From positions 351,099 through 415,098 of the forward strand of contig BJOX01000032.1 of NCBI GenBank assembly GCA_009731375.1: a stretch of 64,000 nt of DNA, in the 5' to 3' direction. The DNA comes from Paulinella micropora (Eukaryota > Cercozoa > Imbricatea > Euglyphida). Position numbers and translations under genes: made by a program. The notes under the pieces were generated by a model. That model saw nothing but the letters and a program-made list of their open reading frames with translations, was not told the origin of the DNA and made no database searches. Below, piece after piece: positions 12,211 through 24,901 of the stretch (its first letter is position 1; the number at the start of each line of letters is the position of its first letter).

Positions 12211-12460
12211 TCCTCCTTCTCCTCCTCCTTCTCCTCCTCCTTCTCCTCCTCCTTCTCCTCCTCCTTCTCTTCTCCTTCTCCTTCATCCTTCATCCTTCCT
12301 CCTTCCTCCTTCCTCCTTCTCCTCCTTCTCCTTCTCCTCCTTCTCCTTCTCCTCCTTCTCCTTCTTCTCCTTCTCCTCCTTCTCCTTCTCCTCCTCCTTC
12401 TCCTCCTTCTTCTTCTTTTTCTTCTTCTTCTTCTTCTTCTTCTTCTTCTTCTTCTTCCTC
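11474..12460. repeat. Large CTT/CTC microsatellite block
   Basis: Almost 1 kb of CTT, CTC and CCT repeats, interrupted at 11520-11557 by a truncated retrotransposon 3' end and at 11585-11674 by the CTT-associated repeat seen near 4.1 kb. The part at 11830-12400 holds a roughly 300-bp higher-order duplication. Long frames here (poly-Leu/Ser/Pro or poly-Arg/Glu) are not genes. Confidence 0.95.
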
Positions 12461-14168
12461 TTTAATGAAAGCGAAATTGTACGGGAATGAAGTCAGAACT
12501 AATTCATGGGAGAGAAAATTAAAAGACCTACTAAAGGTAGATGGATAAGAGAAAGAAACAAAGGGGAAAAAAAAAGGAAGAAATGAAATTAGTATTAATA
12601 TTATAAAGAAACTAGATATGATAGAGGAGATAAAAGTGGGAAAACGAAAGTAAGAAATGAAACTAGTGTTAATATTATAAATAAACTAGACAAAAGTGGA
12701 AAACGAAAGTAAATGTGAGGGGAGAAAAAGGGGAAATGATAATAAAAAGGCTAGATATGATACGGAGACAAAAATGAAGAAAAGAAAAAAGATATATATG
12801 ATCATGAAGGGAGAGGAGGAAAAGAAGTAGAATTAGGCAAATATGATAAAGGAAACAGAAATTAAGAAATTAAGGAAATTATGAGGGGAGGAATATGGAA
12901 AAAGATAGAAAGAGAAAATAGATATGAGAAGGAAACAGAAATGAAAGAATACCTTCTTCTTCTTCTTCTTCTCTTCTTCTTTCTTTCTTTCTTTCTTTCT
13001 TCTTTTCTTTCTTTCTTTCTTTCCTCCTCCTCTCCTCCTGCTCCTCCTCCTACTCCTACTCCTACTCCTCCTCCTTCTCCTCCGTCTTCTTCTTCTTCTT
13101 CTTCTTCTTCTTCTTCTTCTTCTTCTGGTTCTTTAACGAAAGCGAAATTGTGCAGGAAGTAAAGTCAGAACTAATTCAGGGAAAAGAAAAATAAAAAGAG
13201 CTAATAAAAGTAGATGGATAAGAGAAAGAATAAAGGAAAATATTAAGGAAGCTAAGAAATCAAATTATAGATAAACTAGATATGATAGAGGAAATATGGG
13301 AAAACGAAAAGGGGGAAAGGATAATAAAAAGGCTAGATATGATACGGAGACAAAATGAAGAAAAGAAAAAAGATATGAAGAGAGAGGAGGAAAAGAAATA
13401 AAATACAGGCAAATATGATAAAGGAAATAGAAACGAAAGAAATTATGAGGGGAGGAATATGAAAAGATAGAAAGAGGAACTAGATATGATAAGGAAACAT
13501 CTTCTTCTTCTTCTTCTTCTTCTTCTTTCCTCAATGAAAGCGAAATTGTACAGGAAGTAAAATCAGAACTAATTTATGGAAAAGAAAATAAAAAGAGCTG
13601 ATAAAAGTATATGGGAAAGAGCAAGAAACTCTTCTTCTCTCTTCTTCTTCTTCTTCTTCTGCTTCTTCTTCTTCTTTCCTTAATGAAAGCGAAATTGTAC
13701 AGGAAGTAAATCAGAACTAATTCGTGGAAAAGAAAATAAAAAGAGCTAATAAAAATGTATGGGAAAGAGCAAGAAACAAAGGAAAATAATAAGGAAAAAT
13801 AAAATTATTAAAAAACTAGATATGATAGAGGAAATAAATTTGGGAAAACGGAAGTAAATGTGAGGGGAGAAAAAGGGGAAACGATAATAAAAAAGGCTAA
13901 ATATGATACGGAGACATAATGAAGAAAAGAAAAAAGGTATGAAGGGAGAGGAGGAAAAGAAATAAAATATAGGCAAATATGATAAAGGAAATAGAAATGG
14001 AGAAATGAAAGAAAAGGTGAGGGGAGGAATATGGAAAAAGATAGAAAGAGGGACTAGATATGATAAGGAAACAGAAATGAAAGAAGAAAAAAAAACCGAG
14101 ATGAAAGGGGAGGAAGAGGAAAGGAGCATAAGACTGTATACAAAAGAAGAAAAATAAACTAAAGAAAG
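12461..14168 (-). repeat. 3' UTR of retrotransposon copy 3, with three extra truncated 3' ends
   Basis: The family 3' terminus (GCGAAATTGTACAGGAAGTA and variants) appears at about 12465, 13140, 13535 and 13685, each preceded by a CTT array (12951-13125, 13500-13525, 13628-13677). Between them are the degenerate GATATGATA.GGA units. The outermost full 3' UTR leads into the coding remains at 14169. The extra ends are either very short 5'-truncated insertions or products of tandem expansion. Confidence 0.75.
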
Positions 14169-15848
14169 CTAGTGAGAACGTCGCGGTGTGTCCCAATGGA
14201 GCCGCTTCGCTAAGTCAATGATGCGCGCATTGCCGCGCGGAGTTTCAGCCGCAGACATCGCTCGAAAGTAAGGTAAGAGGCCACGCGGGTTGAGAGGAAA
14301 ATCATCAAGAATGGCATCAGCGAGCATATCTTGCGCAGCGGGTAGCCCCCTTACAACGCTTGCGTAATACGCTTGCACCTTGCGTAAGTAGCCCAAAGCT
14401 TCACGACCAAGAGCACCAGTGGGTTCAAGAACCCACGCCAGGGTTGTGTTGGATACTGCGGCACACTGATCATACTGGCGGTGCTTGATCACGTCACGTT
14501 GAGACGCTGCAGCAAGCGGAGTGGTAGCCGCTAATCTTAGTCATGCTTGAGCAAGGGGGAAAGCAAAACTGACATCGATGATTGCGTCAGGAGGGCTCAT
14601 CCTTGCAGGATGCCACCATACACGAAGATCGGGATGCTCTCTGGTCGCATCTTCAAAGTAGAGATGGTCGGGCTCGATCTCAACGACCGAAGAAAAGTGG
14701 CTAGCATCTTGACGGGCTCCACAGCGTCGAAGAAAAGTGGTTAACATCTTGACGTAGCTGTCATGCCTTCTAATGATTGTACCTCCAACTACCGAACAGG
14801 TACGAGTGAGGAAGTGGTAGGTAGCAGTATAAGGGGTAAGAAGCTGCTGGCATGTAGGACAGTGAACACCAGAGATGGAAATGTCGGTATTTGAGGCAGC
14901 CTAGCAAGTAGAGCAGCTTCAATCTGAGCATCGGTCAGCGAGATTTCAGGGCTGAATGGAATTGTGGAGAATGGTAATGCACGGCCCCCTCTTGAGCAGC
15001 CGATAGAATTAGCGCAGGGAAAACTGGGCTATGTTGATCTCTCCCCTGCTCGAAGAGCCGATTACGCAGCGTAGAATAGATAGACTGCGTCAGTCTACTC
15101 TGTAAGTGTGCAGGCGGGATGACTCTAGGCCTGAGCAAATGCATAATTAAGGTTTTTGGGACATTTGCTCCAGAACATCACAGCAGTTGATAAGCACGTC
15201 GCTATTAGAACTGAGCAAACGTCTGGGATCTTGATGATCGAGGATAGCTCGAGAAGCGATGGCTAGCATAAATGAGGAAGTGTAAGCAGCGTGAGCCAGA
15301 AGGGACGTCCGTTGCGGGCAACAGGACCCATATTTCCCTAAGCGAATGAGCGATTGTGCCAAGGAGGCAAGGGTGCACTGATGCCAACACGGAAAGTAAA
15401 ATATTGATAAGTTAGGTTATCAACGTGATTCAGGCCACGCCAACAGATGAGGTGGTGAAACGCGCATAACGTAACACATTCTCCTCTGTACACACGAATC
15501 GAGGATGCCAATAGCTGAAGCAGTCGATAAACCAGGGTGGAGAAGGGCATGCATCGCAGGAGCATGGGACTCAGCCTTCGCAAGAGCCCACGAATGAATA
15601 CCCTGGTTGTAGAGAAGCGATTCGATAAGCAGCAGCGTCAGAAGAGTGTGGATAATACACACAACCCCCAAGGGTAGGCATGAAACCACTGTAAACATGA
15701 TCCCTGTCAAGTTGAAGGCGCAGCGGCGCCAAGGGAGTAAAATAAACTGAACCAAAGGAAATGTCAGTTGGTAGGAGTAGACGTAACTTTGGTACGGAGA
15801 TTTGCAGACCGGAGATTTGCAAACCCCAATTGTCTTGTTCCAGGAGAC
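14169..15848 (-). pseudogene. RT + restriction-like endonuclease retrotransposon, copy 3 (heavily decayed)
   Basis: The endonuclease C-terminus is readable in 14492-14169 and 14747-14541 (HPDLRVWW, DVSFAFP). The middle domain is scattered over 15888-14935 in several frames. A local duplication near 14690-14740 repeats GAAGAAAAGTGGCTAGCATC-like sequence. The 5' end stops at 15848, next to the poly(T) of another element. Confidence 0.82.
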
Positions 15849-16045
15849 AATTTTTTTTTTTTTTTTTTTTATTTATTACAGTATGCAAGGATTAATAGAA
15901 AAAAGAAAAGAGGAAGACGTAAGGACAAACTATAATTATGCGATCTGGCCCAAATAAGCAGCAGTGAAGGTCCTAAGCAAAACGAACCAGTGTTCAACAG
16001 CCAAGCTCCATAGATAGAAAAATATAAGAGAGACAAGAGAGGGAC

Positions 16046-16080
<35 letters not shown>

Positions 16081-16640
16081 AAAAGAAAGGCAGAATTTTT
16101 TTTATTTTTTTTAACACACAACAAAATTATTTTGATAGTAAGAACTTTGAAAAAGTCAGTAAAAATAAATCATAAGTATTAATAGTGCCCTAATTCAGAG
16201 AGCTCATAATCTAAAAGCTAATTACTCAAATCGTCGCGAGTCCCGGTATGGGAAAGCAGAGGCGAGCCTGATTGCTCGTCTCTTGTGCTGCGGAAGTCTG
16301 CGCGGATGTAGGAAATTGGATCTCTTGAGTTGATGCATCCAGTTGATGTAGTTCCAGCGATGGATTGCAAAGTGTTGAATAGCCTTGATCCGTAGAGCGT
16401 ACGCCTCTGGAGTGTAGACTGATGGCATGTAAAATGCAGCTCGCCGATATTTCTCATGAAAACTTGAGCGTGCGTTCCGAAACCACCGAAGCTAGACATG
16501 ACAAAAGGGATAAATTCAGCGCCAGCTTGCTCGCATCCTTCCGCGTGTTTGTTGATTTTTTCGGTTTCACGCTTCTCGATGGCAGTGCAAATCGTATCTT
16601 TGACATAGGATGGTGCGATGGGGTTCGTAATGGCAAGATC
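15849..16640 (-). mobile_element. Poly(A)-tailed, 5'-truncated retroelement fragment
   Basis: On the minus strand the piece ends in ACTGTAATAAATAAAAAA, a poly(A) signal followed by about 20 A (15849-15870). Upstream, about 16640-16218 carries a frameshifted protein remnant with KHA.GCEQAGAEF and SSFGGFGTHAQVFM. This resembles the C-terminal region of protist/invertebrate retroelement polyproteins, then AYALRIKAIQHFAIHRW. It could instead be a processed pseudogene of such an element. Confidence 0.5.
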
Positions 16641-16680
16641 AGTATCGAGCTTTTATTTTTATTATTATTATTATTATTAT

Positions 16681-17050
16681 TTGTGGCACCGCGATAGCCC
16701 AGTGGTTAAGGTCTACCATCTGGGACCTGTCGCCAGTTCGATTCCCGTCGGTGCCAGTATTTTCAAAGGATATTTTCTTTGAAAGTATTGGTCTGTCTGG
16801 AAGGCTTGGAGCTGCCTTGCGGGGGTGTCAGTAGAGCCTATCGTCAAATCTTCGTACTCCCCTCNNNNNNNNNNNNNNNNNNNNCCGGTCCGTCTGGAAG
16901 TGTTGGAACTGCCCTTGCGGGGGTGTCATTAGAGCCTATCGTCAATTCTTCGTACTCCCCTCACGGGTGAGACGATGGAGGCGCATGTGCAGAAATGCAT
17001 CAGCCATTGACAGAGAAGCACTATTATTATTATTATTATTATTATTATTT
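16681..17050 (+). mobile_element. tRNA-derived SINE, two joined copies, plus strand
   Basis: Same family as at 7.3 kb. The A box (TAGCCCAGTGG, 16695-16705), B box (GTTCGATTCC, about 16736-16745) and body are present. After a 20-N gap (16865-16884) the body starts again from its middle and runs to the (ATT)n tail at 17020-17050. Either a dimer or an assembly join of two copies. Confidence 0.85.
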
Positions 17051-17089
17051 ATTATTACAGTAAGCAAGATTTAACAGTTAAGCTCCTTT

Positions 17090-17655
17090 TCTTCTTCTTC
17101 TTCTTCTTCTTCTTCTTCTTCTTCTTTAGTGAAAACGATATTGTACAGGAAGTAAAATCAGAACTAATCATGAAAAAGAAAATCGAAAAGAGCTAAAAAT
17201 CAAAGTAAACGGGAAATGTTAAGGGAGAATTAAAGGAAAATATTAAGGGAGAATTATATTCATATATAAACTAGATATGATAGATGAAATAAAAATGGAC
17301 ACGAAAGTAAATATGAGGGGAGAAATAGGGGAAAAGATAATAAAGAAGCTAGATATGAGACGGAGACAGGTATGAAGAAAAGAGATAAGATATGGAGGGA
17401 GAAAAAGGAAAATAAATAAAATATAGGCAAATATGATGAAGGAAACGTTAACGGAAATGGAGAAATGAAAGAAAATAAGGGGAGGATCATGGAAAATGGA
17501 GGAACTAGATATGATAAGGAGACAGAAATGAAAGAAGGAAAAAAGAGATATGAGGGGAGGAAAACGGGAAGTATACAAAGATAGGAACATGAGACTATAT
17601 ACAAAAGAAGAAAGAAGAACTAAAGAAAGCTAATGAGTGCGTCGCGGTGTGTCTT
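17090..17655 (-). mobile_element. Retrotransposon copy 4: 3' UTR and the last few codons
   Basis: A CTT array (17090-17126), the family 3' terminus (GATATTGTACAGGAAGTA near 17138) and the degenerate purine units lead to the last coding bases (GCGTCGCGGTGTGTC near 17640). The copy is 5'-truncated there. Confidence 0.8.
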
Positions 17656-17749
17656 TTCTTTCCTTAGGCTTAGGGAGAAAGTCAATAACTACTTCAAAAG
17701 AAAACGGAAAAAAAGAGGGGGAGACAATAAGGGAGACAGAAAATGATAT

Positions 17750-18395
<646 letters not shown>

Positions 18396-20121
18396 TCTTG
18401 TATTGTCTTGTCTGCTCTTGTCTTAAGACCAGCCACACACACTGAGGGTTTTAAGGCGCCTTCAGGCAGGAACTTTTCGCTGTGTCTCAGTGATGTGAGA
18501 AGTAACAAGAGGTTTTTGTTTCAAAGTCTGTGTGATGCTTTCTCCTCTAACTACATTGCAAAATGATAACTAATAAATTTAGTCATTTATTTAATTATTT
18601 ATTTTTATATTCACTTGTTCTTTATTTTATCTTCATAAAGGGGCCCTTGTCTGCAGCAGGATCAAAGGGCAGTTGGCTGATAAGGTTACCTATATTTAGC
18701 AATCGTAGTTCGAGGAGAAGCATGGGGCGGACTTTGAAATATGACCTCTTATCACATCACCGAGCATGATGCAACTCGAACAGTTCCTTGCTGAAAGCAC
18801 CTTTAAAACCCTAAGTATGTGTGGCGCGGCTTAGCAAGGGGTTGTATTACAATGTCTGAGTGCATGCTCTCTCCTCGAAGTAATGTATCAAATATTCCTA
18901 GATTTATCAGTCATGGCCCGCCTCCATTATATACATACCAATATATGTATGTATGTATATATATATATAAATATTATATATATATATGTGTGTGTATGTA
19001 TGTATGTATGTATATCATATACCGCACTGTGCTGGAATAAAAGCGTTAGTCAGAAAATTGATCGGGATCGTCAAGCGTATTACAGCAGGGATCCGTAGCA
19101 AGAACATAAAAACATGCAAGCTTGTTTGTCATTCACAAACAAATCCTCATCGTTTACCGTGCATGCTCACACCATGGAGAAACTTTTCTTTCCTTAGGAT
19201 GGGTGCCTTGTTCCCTAAGGATAAGAACGGAAGGACATACAAGGTAAGATGGAGATTACAAAATACTTTTAATTTATCGGTTGTAAATCACAATCGCTTG
19301 TTTGCTTAGTCTTGCGCATGCGTGTGTTTGCATGTGGCGCATGAATTACAGCTCCGAAATGGTCCTCCCATAAAGAACACGATCAACGTCTTCAAGTTGC
19401 CTCCAGACGCCTACAATTACGTTTATTATTGCTTGGTGGTCTGTACCTCCCCCATGAATCTGAGTACAATAGATCTAGGTAGGTATCTTTGTGTGTGTAT
19501 TAGTAGGCAGGTAGGTAGGCGGGATGTAGATAGGAAGTATGCAGGTATGTTGTATGTATGTATTGTGCATGTATGCCTTTATGACCAAAGATGAAAGAGC
19601 CCGCATATGAAAAGGCGAATGCATTCTGAAGTTCTTTATGTCAATCGTTGTTCTTGACGGATGTGTTTACAGAGCGGTTATTACGATAAGGGAGGCGACG
19701 CAGCTCCAGAGAATGATGTTGAAACTTTAGCTGACAGAAGATGACCTGTCATATGTAAGAAAAAAAAAGAGTGTTCACCAGTATATCAATATTATCAATG
19801 ACTTCTGACGAAATTATCTACTGTTCTAACATTCACATAAAACCTTTTATTAATATCATTTTTGTCCGACAAGTAACTTACAGGTAATTTTAATGATTAA
19901 GCTTGATAAACTTTATTTAATACTAATGATCTGAACAGTCACTTTTTTTAATATCATTTTTTTTTTTTTTTTTTTTTTTCAACTTTTGTATGTTGACTCG
20001 TACCAGATACCGAAGAAAGACTTTAATGACAATTAATTGTCCAACGGAAACCGGGGGGGGGNNNNNNNNNNNNNNNNNNNNNNNNNNNNNNNNNNNNNNN
20101 NNNNNNNNNNNNNNNNNNNNN
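18396..20121. other. No recognisable gene
   Basis: Short frames only. There is a TGTA/TATA microsatellite at about 18940-19020, a TAGG/GTAGGTAG-like tract near 19480-19560, poly(T) at about 19958-19979, and a G run before a 60-N gap at 20062. Frames at 18986-19309 and 19322-19594 have no motif I recognise. Confidence 0.6.
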
Positions 20122-20340
20122 AAGTTGAAGTATCCAGACGCCAGTAAGGGTTGTTAGTCCTCATCCGCCTACGCGAGTGGGCTCCGAACCTGCGCATACC
20201 CCAATGCGAGAGGGAATCGAATCCGACGACCGATCCATCACTGATGGGAATGACACTTCGCTGAGCACGCCGGACTGGCCGCACACATGTAGACTGCCTT
20301 CTGCATGATATTTTCATGGCAGCCGGGGGAGTTGCCTTCT
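20122..20340 (-). mobile_element. Second, unrelated tRNA-derived SINE-like element
   Basis: On the minus strand there is a tRNA-like head of about 75 bp. It has a weak A box (GGCCAGTCCGGCGTGCTCAG) and a B box (GATTCGATTCC near 20215-20225), followed by a GC-rich body. The 3' side runs into the 20062-20121 gap. It differs from the SINE at 7.3 kb. Confidence 0.5.
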
Positions 20341-22260
20341 GCAGAGGTTTAATATTAATGAAGTCTACCTAGGTGTTTTTTATTAATTCTATCTTTAGCT
20401 CCTGGGGGTCGGGTTGAGTTTGTTATTAAATTCATCTTGGTTCCTTCAGTGCTACGGTCTAGCCCCGTTGGTTGCTGTTATTATATATAATACTGTCTTT
20501 AACTCCTTCGGTGTCTAGTTGGTTGATTTCTGGGTCTTCCTCCGTCATGTTCCTTGCTTGTTCTTATGCTTCCGGTGTTCTGTTGTTATTTATAACATAG
20601 ATTTACGTATGTATATATACAGTATGTATGTACACAATATTATTGTAGCGTACCACGTACGGAGTACCGAAGGTGAATGACTTCAACCGTCAGGCTTAAT
20701 GATTATACCTCGTCCAACGCCGGAAACGGACGACTGAAACGAATGGTGGGTATTGATGAACGGAACAATATATAACTGGACCCACTTTGTGAATGCAGAT
20801 ATACCCGCTCGGTCCGGTCACAACTTGAGATGGATTGTTATTAATTGTTCTGTTTTGCCGGTTCTGGTCTAAAAGAATATATTTATTGACTCCCGATGCC
20901 TCTTCTTTACTATTGAATACAACTAATTCGATTCACTCCGCTAGTAGTGTGAACCAATCTGTAACACCCACGGTATACTATATCGTTTTTACGCTATTAG
21001 TGCTTACGGGAATTTACTCGTGGAAATAATTCCTTGTTATTAAATGTATTTTAAGATGAATTCTTATTACATTTCCGGTTCTGATTAATATATCCGGTTT
21101 TAATGTTGTTTTAGGATAAGGAATATGGGAAGAAAGCTAGGAAGCTTGGATCACATAGGACCTTAAAACCTATATAATTCACATAACTGTTTACCGGCGT
21201 GGAGAAGGTTTTTAGGATAGTAGTACACTATTGTGTAGCATCCATATTGAATAACCTCCCACATTTAATAGCGTTGACCCGATCCTTCTACAACAGATGT
21301 AGTAACCGTTTGAAGCAGTTTCCCTTATTTAGCCATAAATTCCCAGTCACGGGAAAAGGCCAAATTTCACGGAATTTCCTTGACCTTTTTCCTTAATTTC
21401 ACTTATGGGTTGTTGTTTGTGGTATGTTTTGGCATTTGTGCAGGTTACGGATGTAACGCAACGTGTCAGTTGACCCTGTCAAAGGACACTCCGTTTTTAA
21501 CGGTTTTTCCCTCTGACTTATTGTTTGGGTTCAGACTTGACTTCCCTTTCTACTTTAGAAGTGGAGGTTAGTTCTGAACCAGTTGTGTTGAACGTTATTA
21601 TGAAATTCCTTTTTATTATTGAGCTCGTAAGGGTAAGACCTCCGGTCTTAATACATTTGAAGTCCCTATGCCTTTTTCGAACTCATAAAATTTGGAATTT
21701 TGGAACGACACACTCTCTGGGGACAATCAGTCACTGTTGTTGACTGTGTCTTGGTGAGCGTGTCAAGTAGCTTCTCGACTATCAGTACTCTGTACTGGTC
21801 GTGTGAGATAGTGCTTTCAATCGTCTCGGGCAAGGGAAACTACAGGTGTTAAGGGGGGTTTTGGAGAAACAGGGAAGAACCCTGATCTCGAAACTTGGAC
21901 CTTGACACCTGGGAGGTCAACATGTCAGCGGTATACTGACATTGGCCCCTGGGTCTTCTTTCTTCTTATCTGCGTCTGTCGTCTCCCTGTCTCATAATTG
22001 GATGAGGGGAGGTGGCAGGTGGCTAACGTAGGAGAAGTATGTCAGTCAGACAGGGTTTGGTTCTGACTCTGACCCATGGTATGTTTGTTTGTATTGCCTG
22101 TCTCTCATGGTTGGATGGGTGAGATGCACAGGTGGTTGAACTGGTCTGCTGTGGAGGAGGCATGTTTCAGAGGTGCAGGGAAGGACCCAGTGGGCACGTT
22201 AGGCTGACAGGCAGGGAGCGACCAGCAATCATAGGCGATAGAGGAGGAGCGATGGCTCTT
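20341..22260. other. Gene-poor AT-rich stretch
   Basis: No frame with a recognisable domain. The sequence TTTTGCCGGTTC...AAGAATATATTTATTGA at about 20853-20890 recurs in the same orientation at 37594-37632. A CT microsatellite follows at 22258-22302. Confidence 0.6.
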
Positions 22261-22266
22261 TTTCTT

Positions 22267-22302
<36 letters not shown>

Positions 22303-22366
22303 GGTGGGAGGGATGTGATCATTAATGCCTTTTGTCTCTGTTTCCTGTTCTGTTGTGGAACAAGGG

Positions 22367-22566
22367 ATTGCGTTGGATTGCATTGGATATGCATTGGATT
22401 GCATTGGATATGCATTGGATATGCATTGGATTGCATTGGATTGCATTGGATATGCATTGGATATGCATTGGATTGCATTGGATTGCATTGGACATGCATT
22501 GGATATGCATTGGATATGCATTGGATTGCATTGGATTGCATTGGATTGCATTGGATTGCATTGGAA
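22367..22566. repeat. 10/11-bp minisatellite (GGATTGCATT / GGATATGCATT)
   Basis: About 19 units of two alternating types, GGATTGCATT and GGATATGCATT. It is open in several frames on both strands, giving periodic peptides (Asp-Cys-Ile-Gly-Leu-His-Trp or Met-Gln-Ser-Asn-Ala-Ile). These are most likely not translated. Confidence 0.93.
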
Positions 22567-22871
22567 ATGTGTTAATACATGGTTTGGTCACACTGAGGAG
22601 ACTGACTGAGGGTTGCTCAGGTTTACCTTGTGAACTTTGAGTGGGTATGCGATAATCGGCTAACGATACGTTGGCTAATTTTAATATATCGCGAGATTCG
22701 TGGCGGCAATAAAGGCGTGGTTGGACGAAATATGTTGCCGATGAGGGGGGGCATAGAGGGAATGAATGGGAAGGCGAGAGCGGAGGGGGACCATGGTGTT
22801 AGCCATGGAACTCTACTACGTGACTCGAGTAAGTCCTATGACATTCAGTTCTATGTCTGCCCTGATAATGC

Positions 22872-24838
22872 TTGCGGTTTGGATTCAAACAGCTTATTAA
22901 GATGAGTACGTTGATTGACTGCTGGTCGGGATTGGTGCAGTATGGAATTGGTGATGATGACGCGGAGGATATGGTGAGGAGGCGGACGGCAGTTCGGGTC
23001 CTCTCTTCCATACGGATACTTACGCGGTATCGTTCACTAAACACTGCACGACCAAGGGCGGTGACTCACACGCAATTGCGCGAAGCGCAAGGGTGCAGTT
23101 GATCATACCGAAGCCATATCAGCACCCAGCTTTGGACAATTATTATATCGAGCCGGATAACCGCGGGTTGGCGGGGAGGGCTAGAAAGGTTGTTCGACGG
23201 TGGGAAAGGGCAACGGTGGAGGACTTAATTCAGGGCCGGTGTGCCCAGATTATGGCCTACACTTTGGAAGAACATAACATGGACATGGAGGCAGGGATGG
23301 ATAGGTTCAGGGATGGGAAGAAGGAGCCTTACGTGTTCCTTCAGAACCTGTACTGCTTCCATGCAAAGGCATCACAGGCCAATAGGCCGTTGTTTGAGCC
23401 GTTGATGTCGATGCGGGTTTCAACGGGAGGAACGAAGGACGGGATTTTGGGGTTTCGTGGGCAACAGGTGGGGTGACAAACCTCTTTGTCCGCGAAATTC
23501 GGAGGAGACGGCGAAGCTGCTCACGAAGTATTTCGGGGGTGACAAACCGTTCTCTATTGTCATACCGTTCCATGACAAGGCTCTATGGGCGGATGAGGTT
23601 TTGGGCCGGATGGTGGATCACCCGGTCCCAGTGCCGTCTAGGAAGCAACATTTGGTGATTGCTTGGAGATTGGGCACTAGGGCACAAGGGCTGACATATC
23701 GGAACTCACTTAAGGGTTGTGACCTTCAGAAAATACGTGAGCAGGCGTTGGCATGCTTCACGGGGTTTTATACCAAGAAGGCACCCATTCAGTACGCCTT
23801 GATTGTGGATCGAATGGCGGATCTGAGTGAGTGGGATGAGTTTCCGGAAGTCAAGTACCACAAGAAGGAGGTAGAGATGCCCTGCGAGGATGGCCTGGTG
23901 GAGGATGCGTGGACGGACATGGCGGAGGCGCCCGACCTGAAGGGTCGGAGAGACGCCCAATCATGGGACGAGAGCATGGTTCAAATGCGGGCGGGTTGGA
24001 AAGGAAGTGAGGAAGATTCAAGTGCCTTCAGGAGGTGATGGCAAAGGAAAAGGAGATCTTTGATCCGCCTAGACCGGGCACGGTCAAACATTTTGAGGCT
24101 CATCTCAGGAAGAAACCGGGGGTGAATATCACGCATGCCTCTAGGAGGTCGTCTGGGCCGTAGGGAGGAGAGCATTACCCAGGGGAAGCAAAGGAGCTAC
24201 AGGCGGATGATTTCACGGAGTTTTCGGACTCCCCGATTTCGTCTCATGTACGCATGGTTCCGAAGCCGGATGGGGCACTGAGGTTTTGTGTGAATTACTA
24301 TCGGGCGAACAAGATCATCGAGGATGAGCGGTATCCGCTGCCTAAGATCGATGACTGTATGCGCAAGTTGAAACACGCGAAATTTTACTCGGTGTTGGAC
24401 CTCAAGAATGGGTTCTGGCAGATCCCGCTCAGTAGGAAGAGCAGGTGGCTTACAGCGTTTGTAGTGGGAATGACGCTATACCAATGGAAGGTATTGCCTA
24501 TGGGTCTGAGGAACTCACCGGGCATATTTCAGGCAGCAATGCAGAAGATGCTCGGACGCCAGTTTGAGGATGGAAGGGCAGGTGGGTTTATGGAGAAATA
24601 TGGACAGAAGGCGGAGGATTATTCTTTCTGTTACATAGATGAAAAAATCATCTACTCCAATACCATGGAGGAACATCTGGCCCACATCCAGGCAGTGCCC
24701 ACCCTCTGCGCAAATCACCTTTGATTCCGGCAAGTACCGTTGCCCGTCAGCCAGTAGGTCTTCCGGCTCGGAAGATTTGCAACTCTGTCGGTTAATGAGC
24801 CTTGCACGCGAGAAGACGGGCAAGAGAAACCTGTAAAC
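22872..24838 (+). pseudogene. Ty3/gypsy-like retrotransposon pol remnant
   Basis: The clear part is 24254-24724: MVPKPDGALRFCVNYY, the motif A region FYSVLDLKNGFWQIPL, LPMGLRNSPGIFQ, and motif C YIDE in place of YIDD. The upstream frames 23093-23476 and 23457-24038, joined by a frameshift near 23460, run toward the RT and probably belong to the same element; I recognise no protease DTG in them. An in-frame stop lies near 24162. Homology ends shortly after EEHLAHIQA; no RNase H or integrase follows. The Asp-to-Glu change and the stops indicate a dead copy. Confidence 0.72.
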
Positions 24839-24901
24839 AGCATTCCCGAGCTTGAACAGGTCTTTGAGGACCGGTATCAAACTTGGGAATTCACGTTTAA
24901 G

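Noticed and set aside
11522-12490. Long poly-Leu/Ser/Pro and poly-Arg/Glu frames
   Set aside because: Translation of CTT/CTC microsatellite; every frame is open and there is no non-repetitive part.
16682-16755. A tRNA gene
   Set aside because: Boxes are present, but the unit continues into a body and ATT tail shared with other copies, so it is a SINE head.
22367-22566. CRISPR array
   Set aside because: Units are contiguous with no spacers, and the genome is eukaryotic.
22105-22640. Periodic Asn/Ile/Gln/Cys and Trp/Ile/Leu proteins on both strands
   Set aside because: 10/11-bp minisatellite without stops; no evidence of translation.
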